Assembly (NCBI GenBank): GCA_002928495.1
Contig: PERF01000017.1
Coordinates: forward strand, 1-32,377
Source of the DNA: Methylobacter sp.
GTDB lineage: Bacteria; Pseudomonadota; Gammaproteobacteria; Methylococcales; Methylomonadaceae
Direction: 5' to 3'
Length of the DNA: 32,377 nucleotides
The translations under genes were made by a program, and so were the position numbers. Below, in pieces: positions 25,993-32,377 of the stretch. The first letter of the stretch is position 1. Each line of letters begins with the position of its first letter. Under the pieces are notes generated by a model that saw only the letters and a program-made list of their open reading frames with translations, ran no database searches and was not told the DNA's origin.

Positions 25993-26934
25993 ATGACTGA
26001 AGATATTTGCGCACAGGATCGGCAAGATTTTGGAATCACCGACTTGGTTAATGAACTAAGGCAGCTGCGTACACAGTCGTTAGCAAGCCGTCGGCGCAAA
26101 AATCCGCCCCCAAAACTTCCATCGAAAAAAATTCTCGGCTCCGTTATCGATAATCTTTCAGCCGTTTTATTCCCAAACCGTTTGGGCTTATTAGAACTGA
26201 CAGCCGAGGGAACCGACTATTTTGTCGGCCAAACACTGGATAGCCAGTTGCGAGAGTTATACAAACAAATCCGCCGGGAACTTCAGTATTTTGATGAAAA
26301 TCAAGATGAAAACTCGCACCACGTTAATACCCAAGCCCTGGAATTGACCCGGCAATTCGCCAAACAGTTACCCGACGTCAGAGTTTTGCTGGAAACCGAT
26401 ATTCAAGCTGCCTATGAAGGCGATCCAGCTGCAAGAAGCCCGGACGAGGTTTTGGTCTGCTATCCCGGAATTACCGCCATCATCCATCACCGATTGGCAC
26501 ATATCCTTTACCGGCTTGGACTGCCGCTAGTAGCAAGAATCATTTCGGAAATTGCGCATTCTATAACCGGGATAGATATTCATCCGGGTGCGCAAATAGG
26601 TGACAGTTTCTTTATCGACCACGGTACCGGTGTCGTTATCGGTGAAACCGCCATTATCGGGCGCAGAGTCCGGCTCTATCAAGCCGTGACTTTAGGAGCC
26701 AAGCGGTTTACCAAAGATACCGAAGGCATGCTGGTCAAAGGTATTGCACGCCATCCGATTGTCGAAGATGACGTGGTAATTTATGCCGGGGCGACCATTT
26801 TAGGTCGGATCACCATAGGCCGCGGTTCGACTATTGGCGGCAATGTCTGGCTAACCTATAGCGTGGCTGAAAACAGTCGGATCACCCAGGCGCTAATGAC
26901 AACCGAGCCCTGTGCCGGCGCTTCGAGTATTTAA
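25993..26934 (+). CDS. cysE: Serine O-acetyltransferase (EpsC/SrpH-type CysE)
   Basis: The 313-residue enzyme has the long N-terminal helical extension of the EpsC/SrpH-type serine acetyltransferases, then DPAARSPDEVLVCYPG and a left-handed beta-helix with IDIHPGAQIGDSFFIDHGTG and the catalytic GVVIGETA segment. It makes O-acetylserine from serine and acetyl-CoA for cysteine synthesis in the cytoplasm. AAGGA lies seven bases before the ATG. No cysteine synthase gene is adjacent. Its end overlaps the convergent L,D-transpeptidase gene by four bases. The 265-bp spacer upstream contains no recognised gene. Confidence 0.9.
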   Translation: MTEDICAQDRQDFGITDLVNELRQLRTQSLASRRRKNPPPKLPSKKILGSVIDNLSAVLFPNRLGLLELTAEGTDYFVGQTLDSQLRELYKQIRRELQYFDENQDENSHHVNTQALELTRQFAKQLPDVRVLLETDIQAAYEGDPAARSPDEVLVCYPGITAIIHHRLAHILYRLGLPLVARIISEIAHSITGIDIHPGAQIGDSFFIDHGTGVVIGETAIIGRRVRLYQAVTLGAKRFTKDTEGMLVKGIARHPIVEDDVVIYAGATILGRITIGRGSTIGGNVWLTYSVAENSRITQALMTTEPCAGASSI

Positions 26935-28070
26935 GGATTACTTACCTGCCGAGACTCGCGTGGCGCTTTTTGCGGCCCCCGGTAATATTGAGTTAGTTTG
27001 GGTTTCATAGTTTCCGGTGTTTTTTTAGCGTCAGTGACTTTTGTTTTTGCGACTGTTGCTTTAGCTTTCACCGGTTCGGGAGCCGGATTTTGCGGTTGCG
27101 CTGTTAACTCTTCTCCGGGTAGCGGCGGCAAGCGTTCATAAATTGCGACCGGATCCCCGCGTAAACTCGTTAATGCCTGGTTTAGCGCTTGCTGATCGAA
27201 TTCAGGCATCTCCCCATTATTAGCTTTTTGGATTAACCCTAAAGCTACTTCATACCGTTGATCCTGGGTCATTTCCTCACCTTCCAAATCGGGGTGAGCT
27301 TCCACATACAACACGTTATTCAACCAACCGGCTTTAATCGGCTGCTTAACGATAAAAACCGGTGTTCCCACCGGCACCAAGCTATAAAGTTGCTCAATAT
27401 CCTCAGGATACATACGCACACAACCATGGGTAATTTGCATGCCTATGCCGAAAATCTTGTCGATATCGGTGCCATGAATACGGTAGTCGCCCGGTAAATT
27501 CAGATACAAGGCATAGGCGCCTAACGGATTATGCGGTCCCGGCGGCACCACTTCCGGCAGTGGATCGCCTTGCGCCGCATGTTCTTGGCGTATGGATTCC
27601 GGCGGATGCCAGGACGGATCTTTAACTTTCTTGATGACCTTGGTTTCGCCTAGTGGTGTTTTCCAGTCCTGGCGGCCGACACCATGCGCAAAAGACATGA
27701 CTATAGGCGCTTGACCGGTTGCGATAGGCGGATAGTAATACATGCGATACTCGGAAATATTCAAGGTAACCCCCTTATGCGGGGAATCAGGAAGAATACG
27801 CTGGTTTGATATTCGCACGATGTCACCTTTTTTAACATTCCAACGGTCAACGTCGGGGTTTAACCGCACAATTTCTTCTTGACCGAGATTGAATCGCCTG
27901 GCCACGTCCAGCAATGTTTCATCTTGTTCCGCGCGGGTCAGCGGTAAACCGTCCGGGTACTCGGTAATAACGGTATCATTAGGATTTTCAGGTAATTGAT
28001 AAGTGGTTGCACCGGCGGTGCCGGAAAGCAGAATCACGCTGAAAACAACAGGCAAAAATAAAAATTTCAT
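26931..28070 (-). CDS. L,D-transpeptidase (YkuD family) with LysM domain
   Basis: The 379-residue protein has a signal peptide (cleavage near GTAGA), a LysM-like peptidoglycan-binding segment at about 48-88, and a YkuD catalytic domain with H199 in RIHGT and the active-site motif HGCVRM (C217). This is the ErfK/YbiS/YcfS arrangement, which cross-links peptidoglycan or attaches a lipoprotein in the periplasm. The last 80 residues are rich in Pro, Ala and Lys and probably disordered. It is convergent with the serine acetyltransferase gene and divergent from the permease. Length and motifs are complete; the exact acceptor substrate cannot be told. Confidence 0.92.
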   Translation of the reverse strand: MKFLFLPVVFSVILLSGTAGATTYQLPENPNDTVITEYPDGLPLTRAEQDETLLDVARRFNLGQEEIVRLNPDVDRWNVKKGDIVRISNQRILPDSPHKGVTLNISEYRMYYYPPIATGQAPIVMSFAHGVGRQDWKTPLGETKVIKKVKDPSWHPPESIRQEHAAQGDPLPEVVPPGPHNPLGAYALYLNLPGDYRIHGTDIDKIFGIGMQITHGCVRMYPEDIEQLYSLVPVGTPVFIVKQPIKAGWLNNVLYVEAHPDLEGEEMTQDQRYEVALGLIQKANNGEMPEFDQQALNQALTSLRGDPVAIYERLPPLPGEELTAQPQNPAPEPVKAKATVAKTKVTDAKKTPETMKPKLTQYYRGPQKAPRESRQVSNP

Positions 28071-28383
28071 TCGGAGAATCTAAATAAAATTACAAAAATT
28101 ATTGTTAAGACATTGAAAACCGGGAAAAGTTACCAATGAGTGAATGAGAAAACTTCAAATACTATTGAATTTACAACAGTTTGTTACCATTTAACAACAA
28201 TGATTCTAACATGCGGTTATCATCCAAGCATAGCGGCCTGTTCTGTCTGTTTAATGAACTAATCTGTCAACCAATATGCAGTCCTTCATCCGGGTGGACA
28301 GCAACAGATTTAACACTATCAATACCTTAGGCAGCTTAGGTATACTCAAGCCATGTTTTATTTATAAGTTTTTGAGATTTACT
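28071..28383. promoter_or_regulatory. Divergent intergenic region, L,D-transpeptidase and permease
   Basis: These 313 bp separate two divergent genes and must carry promoters for both. The first half is AT-rich. No riboswitch, strong hairpin or convincing promoter pair was recognised. The upstream part of the ORF track's permease start (28276) falls here and is considered untranslated. Confidence 0.4.
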
Positions 28384-29796
28384 ATGCCGCATAAAATTTT
28401 CCGCACCAAATCAACAGCCGCTATTGACATTGAAGACACCGGTCTAAAACGCTGTTTATCAGCATGGGATCTGACATTTTTAGGTATAGGCGCGATCATA
28501 GGCACCGGCATATTTGTTTTGACCGGCGTTGCCGCCGCGACCCAAGCCGGCCCTGCCGTGATTGTGTCGTTTATCCTTGCCGGTTTGGCTTGTGGGTTTG
28601 CCGCCTTGGCTTATGCCGAATTAGCCGCTTCCGTCGGCGGTTGCGGCAGCGCTTATGGTTACAGTTATGTTGCTTTCGGTGAGCTGGTGGCGTTCATGAT
28701 CGGCTGGGATCTATTATTGGAATACAGCGTAGCCGTTGCCACAGTAGCAAATGGCTGGTCCGGCTATTTTAACAATGCCTTGACCGCCATCGGCTTGGCC
28801 TTGCCGGAAGCGCTTACCAAAGCCCCAAAGCTCGGCGGTCTCATTAACCTCCCCGCCTCCGGCATAATCCTGATCCTAATGGGACTGCTTATAACCGGCA
28901 CCCAACACAGCGCCAAAACCAATACCGCCATGGTATTTATCAAACTATTGACTATTGCCGTATTTATTGGGGTCGCTATCTTTCATATCAACCCATCCAA
29001 TTGGCAACCCTTCATGCCATTCGGCTGGTTTGATACTTTACCGGACGGCAAAACCACCGGCGTGCTAGCTGGCGCATCGCTGGTATTTTTTGCCTACGTG
29101 GGCTTTGATGCCGTGTCCACTGCCGGCGAGGAAGCCAAAAACCCGCAACAGGATTTGCCTTTCGGCATAGTTACCTCGTTGGCATTTTGTACCGTTATTT
29201 ATATTATCGTCTCCGGCTTGCTTACCGGCGTGGTGCCTTATTCCCAATTGAACGTCTCCTCGCCGGTCGCCCATGCCTTGCAACTATTGGGTATTAACTG
29301 GGCTTCCGCGCTGGTGGCAACCGGTGTTATTGCAGGCTTGACCACGGTCATGCTGGTACTTTACTACGCATTAACCCGAATCTTATTCGCCATGGCACGC
29401 GATGGCTTGCTGTCGCCGTTTTTTAACCAAATTAACCCCAAAACCCAAACTCCCACGCGTGTAATCGTCATGTGCGGCATTATAATGGCGGTCATTGCCG
29501 GTCTGATTCCCTTGGGTGATTTGGCGGAGCTGGTCAATATCGGCACTTTGGCGGCCTTTGTGCTGGTATGCCTGGGAGTGCTATTTCTTCGCGTCAGCAA
29601 ACCGGAACTACCGAGGCCCTTCAAAGTACCTTTCGGCGTAACTCTGCCGGTTTTAGGAATGTTGTCATGTACCGCGCTAATGGCATTTTTACCCGCGATC
29701 ACTTGGTTGAGATTCATCATCTGGCTGGTAATCGGTTTAATCGTGTACTTTACTTATTCCATTCAACATAGCAGCTTAAACAATGAACCCAAATAA
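28384..29796 (+). CDS. APC-superfamily amino-acid permease (CAT/YhdG type)
   Basis: From the ATG at 28384 the protein has 470 residues and about 12 membrane segments. The N-terminus MPHKIFRTKSTAAIDIED leads into the conserved first helix motif GIGAIIGTGIFVLTG, and later FFAYVGFDAVSTAGEEAKNP is the typical signature of cationic/broad amino-acid transporters. It should import amino acids across the inner membrane by proton or sodium coupling; the substrate cannot be told. The ORF track starts at 28276, but the first 36 residues are unlike the family, so the internal start is preferred. It is followed 19 bp later by the PaiB-like gene. Confidence 0.9.
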   Translation: MPHKIFRTKSTAAIDIEDTGLKRCLSAWDLTFLGIGAIIGTGIFVLTGVAAATQAGPAVIVSFILAGLACGFAALAYAELAASVGGCGSAYGYSYVAFGELVAFMIGWDLLLEYSVAVATVANGWSGYFNNALTAIGLALPEALTKAPKLGGLINLPASGIILILMGLLITGTQHSAKTNTAMVFIKLLTIAVFIGVAIFHINPSNWQPFMPFGWFDTLPDGKTTGVLAGASLVFFAYVGFDAVSTAGEEAKNPQQDLPFGIVTSLAFCTVIYIIVSGLLTGVVPYSQLNVSSPVAHALQLLGINWASALVATGVIAGLTTVMLVLYYALTRILFAMARDGLLSPFFNQINPKTQTPTRVIVMCGIIMAVIAGLIPLGDLAELVNIGTLAAFVLVCLGVLFLRVSKPELPRPFKVPFGVTLPVLGMLSCTALMAFLPAITWLRFIIWLVIGLIVYFTYSIQHSSLNNEPK

Positions 29797-29815
29797 TGGG
29801 TAAATAACACTCACC

Positions 29816-30448
29816 ATGTACCTACCCAAGCACTTTGAAGAACAACGCATTGAAGTCCTGCACGCGTTAATCGAGGCATACCCCTTAGCCACGCTAATCA
29901 CGCATAATGACTATGGCCTCAACGCCAACCACATTCCGCTGCAACTGAAAACGACGCCCGGACTCGGATTGTTGCAAGGACACATTGCCCGCGCCAATCC
30001 GGTGTTAGCCGATCTTGACAAGCCTATTGAGCGTCTGGCGGTTTTTCAAGGCCCGCAAATGTATATTTCACCTTCCTGGTACGCCACTAAACAACAAACC
30101 GGCAAAGTGGTGCCTACCTGGAATTATTGCGTGGTACACGTTTACGGGCAAATCCGTTTGATTGACGATAGGAATTGGCTGCATGGGCATCTGACCGAGT
30201 TTACCCGCGACAAAGAATCCGGCCTGCCCGAACCCTGGTCGCTGGCAGATGCGCCTACCGATTTTATTGACCGCATCATTCAACACATTATTGGTTTTGA
30301 AATGACCATCACACGCTTGCAAGGAAAATGGAAAGTCAGCCAGAATCAACCACCTGAAAACCGGAAGAGTATCATTGAAGGCCTCTCGCAAAGCGGTTTA
30401 GCCGAAGCGCAAACCATGGCCAAAATAATAGAAAATTACCAAAATTAG
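29816..30448 (+). CDS. FMN-binding PaiB-family protein
   Basis: The 210-residue protein begins MYLPKHFEEQR and shows PaiB-family landmarks: NHIPLQL, GLLQGHIARANP, YISPSWYATKQQTGKVVPTWNY and KVSQNQPPENR near the end. These proteins have a split-barrel flavin-binding fold. Bacillus PaiB was described as a negative transcriptional regulator, but for most members the true activity is unknown. It is cytoplasmic, lies 19 bp after the permease gene and 30 bp before the oxidoreductase, and is probably in one operon with them. Confidence 0.9.
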   Translation: MYLPKHFEEQRIEVLHALIEAYPLATLITHNDYGLNANHIPLQLKTTPGLGLLQGHIARANPVLADLDKPIERLAVFQGPQMYISPSWYATKQQTGKVVPTWNYCVVHVYGQIRLIDDRNWLHGHLTEFTRDKESGLPEPWSLADAPTDFIDRIIQHIIGFEMTITRLQGKWKVSQNQPPENRKSIIEGLSQSGLAEAQTMAKIIENYQN

Positions 30449-30478
30449 ACACAAAATGCCGTAACTGTGGAGAACATC

Positions 30479-31492
30479 ATGAACAATCCGGCTGAATTAA
30501 ATTGGGGCATTTTAGGCGCCGCCCGTGTTAACGAGCGTTTATTACCGGCGATTGCTGAAGCGACTAATTCAAAGCTAATCGCCATAGCCAGCCGCCGGCC
30601 CGGCGCGGCGGCGGAAACCTTAGCCAAGTATGCGCCAGCTGACTGTGAGGCGATTGCTATGGACAACCCCGATAGCTTGCTGGAAACCCCGGAAATTCAG
30701 GCGGTCTATTTGCCCATGGCCAACCGTGAACATGCCGAATGGGCACTTAAAGCCATAGCACACGGCAAACATGTGCTTTGCGAAAAGCCAATGGCATTGG
30801 CTCTCAGTGACATAGAAGCCATTGAAGCAGCGGCCCGCCAATATAAAGTGACCGTGATGGAAGGCTTTATGTATTGCTTTCATCCTCAACACGCGCGTGT
30901 CCGCGAGCTGTTAGCCTCCGGCATTATCGGCGATATCCGTTCGGTACGCGCCAGCTATTCTTTTATGATGCGCCCGGCCCGGCTTTACCGCCTAGCGGAA
31001 CCAATCGCACGCGGCGGCGGGGCCATGTGGGATATCGGCTGCTATGCCATACACACGGTGCGGCAATTTTTCGATCACGACCCTGTTGCGGTTAGCGCTT
31101 TGGCCAAACTCACTGAAACCGGCGCCGACACTGCTTGCAGTGGTGTTATGGATTTCGGCGGCGGCTGTTACGGGCAGTTTGATTTTAGCTTTGAACGCGC
31201 CCGGCGCTGCGAATACGAAATTACCGGCACCTTAGGGGGGCTCAAGTGCCATACCGTTTGGCAGTTACCCAACGACGTGCCGGTAATCACTTGGTGGACA
31301 GAGGCAGGCCAGCAATGTGAAGAACGCCTGCCGCCAGCCAATCACTTTCGCCTGGAAATTGAACATTTCAGCGATTGCGTGCTCAATAACCAACCTCCGC
31401 TGCTGACCTTTGCCGATGCAAAAAGCAATTGCCGCGTAATTAATGCGATTTTACAATCGATTACCAGTGGACAAACCGTAAAAATCATTTGA
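30479..31492 (+). CDS. Gfo/Idh/MocA-family NAD(P)-dependent oxidoreductase
   Basis: The 337-residue protein has an N-terminal Rossmann fold (NWGILGAARV), the family signature HVLCEKPMAL and the alpha/beta C-terminal domain with GGGAMWDIGCYAIH. These enzymes oxidise or reduce sugars, inositols or related polyols with NAD(P); the substrate is not evident. The ATG at 30479 with GGAG six bases upstream is preferred to the GTG at 30467. Its stop codon overlaps the possible TTG start of the following hydrolase, so the genes are probably co-transcribed. Confidence 0.9.
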   Translation: MNNPAELNWGILGAARVNERLLPAIAEATNSKLIAIASRRPGAAAETLAKYAPADCEAIAMDNPDSLLETPEIQAVYLPMANREHAEWALKAIAHGKHVLCEKPMALALSDIEAIEAAARQYKVTVMEGFMYCFHPQHARVRELLASGIIGDIRSVRASYSFMMRPARLYRLAEPIARGGGAMWDIGCYAIHTVRQFFDHDPVAVSALAKLTETGADTACSGVMDFGGGCYGQFDFSFERARRCEYEITGTLGGLKCHTVWQLPNDVPVITWWTEAGQQCEERLPPANHFRLEIEHFSDCVLNNQPPLLTFADAKSNCRVINAILQSITSGQTVKII

Positions 31493-32377
31493 ACAGACCA
31501 CGATTGACCCTAAGAATTCTCATCATCACCGTTGCCTTGGTGATAGCCGCCTGCACGCCGCAAATCCATGGTCCGGGCGAAGTTAACAATCCGGGCCGGA
31601 TTTTAAGCAACCGTTTCATAACCGCCGATGAGGCCATGTTGCCACTAAAATCATGGCTTCCCGAGCAAGCGGCGGTCAAAGCCGTTTTAATTGCAATTCA
31701 TGGATTTAATGATTACAACAATTTTTTCCGTCAACCCGGCATGTTTTTCAGTGCTCAGGGTATTGCCTGTTACGCCTACGACCAACGCGGCTTTGGCGGC
31801 AGCCCAAGACCTGGCAGCTGGAGCGGCACCGGGGCTTATGTTAACGACCTTGACTTATTCGTTAGGCTGATCAAACGCAAACATCCAGGTTTACCGGTGT
31901 ATGTGTTAGGCGAAAGCATGGGCGGCGCGATTACTCTATCCACGCTATCGCTGGCCAATGCCACGCCCGTTGACGGCGCGATTTTAGTCGCTCCTGCTGT
32001 TTGGGGACGGGAAACCATGCCATGGTATCAGCAAAGCGCGCTGTGGATGTTGTCGCATACTTTTCCCGGGCTGACCTTAACCGGACGGGGTTTAAAAATT
32101 CAAGCCTCCGACAATATTGAAATGCTCAAGGCTTTATCCAAAGACCCGCTGGTAATCAAACATACCCGAGTGGAAGCCATTCATGGTTTGACCGATTTAA
32201 TGGACAGCGCCTTGCGCAATGCCGGTAAAATCAATACCAGAACACTGTTGGTATACGGCGAAAAAGATCAAATTATCCCTAAAAAAGCCACTCAACACTT
32301 TTTACACATGTTCTTGGAACATAATTCCGAGCAAAAGACGGTTGCCTTTTATCCAAACGGCTTTCACATGCTGCTGA
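31489..32377 (+). CDS. Lipoprotein alpha/beta hydrolase (monoacylglycerol lipase-like), 3' end cut by window
   Basis: An open frame from TTG at 31489 (or TTG at 31504) runs to the window end without a stop, giving 296 residues so far. It begins with a lipoprotein-type signal ending IAACTPQ. An alpha/beta-hydrolase fold follows: oxyanion region IAIHGFND, nucleophile S143 in GESMGG, acid D260 in GEKDQIIP and H293 in GFHM, a full catalytic triad. The pattern YDQRGFGGSPRPGSW is typical of lysophospholipase/monoacylglycerol lipase proteins. It is predicted to be membrane-anchored on the periplasmic side. The ORF track omits it because it has no ATG and no stop inside the window. The substrate is not known. 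Confidence 0.85.
   Translation, partial: MNRPRLTLRILIITVALVIAACTPQIHGPGEVNNPGRILSNRFITADEAMLPLKSWLPEQAAVKAVLIAIHGFNDYNNFFRQPGMFFSAQGIACYAYDQRGFGGSPRPGSWSGTGAYVNDLDLFVRLIKRKHPGLPVYVLGESMGGAITLSTLSLANATPVDGAILVAPAVWGRETMPWYQQSALWMLSHTFPGLTLTGRGLKIQASDNIEMLKALSKDPLVIKHTRVEAIHGLTDLMDSALRNAGKINTRTLLVYGEKDQIIPKKATQHFLHMFLEHNSEQKTVAFYPNGFHMLL

Noticed and set aside
28276-28383. N-terminal extension of the amino-acid permease
   Set aside because: The first 36 residues are not family-like and the conserved N-terminus starts right after the ATG at 28384.

Overview
The window most resembles a chromosomal segment of a gammaproteobacterial methanotroph (Methylococcales, Methylobacter/Methylomonas-like). 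This is inferred from a partial FhcB (tetrahydromethanopterin C1 pathway) at the left edge, a PEP-CTERM protein, multiheme c-type cytochromes, a UPF0182 membrane protein and a moderate base composition. No rRNA, tRNA, CRISPR array, insertion sequence or phage gene was recognised.

Layout. 1-524 (-): 5' part of fhcB. 717-6702: a frameshifted secreted thioredoxin-like gene, an M48 lipoprotein protease, and the lysine/peptidoglycan block dapC-dapD-(80-aa acidic protein)-yffB-dapE, meeting a convergent S1/CvfB-like gene that lies behind rapA (- strand). 9548-9979: intergenic region with 21-bp tandem repeats and small hairpins. 9980-13464 (-): a frameshifted TonB-dependent receptor and mepA. 13624-16251 (+): UPF0182 membrane protein. 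16777-21241 (+): a compact three-gene operon encoding a secreted hexaheme cytochrome, an outer-membrane beta-barrel and an inner-membrane monoheme cytochrome; this is a candidate trans-envelope electron conduit and the most interesting system here. 21750-25727 (+): a regulatory island with a LytTR response regulator (frameshifted), a PEP-CTERM surface protein, a 57-aa membrane peptide, a LytS-type histidine kinase and a receiver-only paralogue of the regulator. 25993-32377: serine acetyltransferase, L,D-transpeptidase (-), APC amino-acid permease, PaiB-like FMN protein, Gfo/Idh/MocA oxidoreductase and a lipoprotein alpha/beta hydrolase cut by the window end.

How the genes work together. dapC/dapD/dapE supply meso-diaminopimelate, and mepA and the L,D-transpeptidase act on the cell wall built from it. 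The cytochrome operon lies next to the sensor/regulator island, but regulation of one by the other is only a hypothesis.

Data quality. Four otherwise ordinary genes (thioredoxin-like, dapD, TonB receptor, LytTR regulator) each carry one apparent frameshift with both halves well conserved. One is the normally essential dapD, so assembly or sequencing indels are more likely than four real pseudogenes. These genes are annotated across their full span. The 21-bp repeat occurs at two places 13 kb apart in the same orientation, once between the LytTR regulator and the PEP-CTERM gene. Its period matches the spacing of LytTR-type direct-repeat operators, but it also equals seven codons, so its nature is open.
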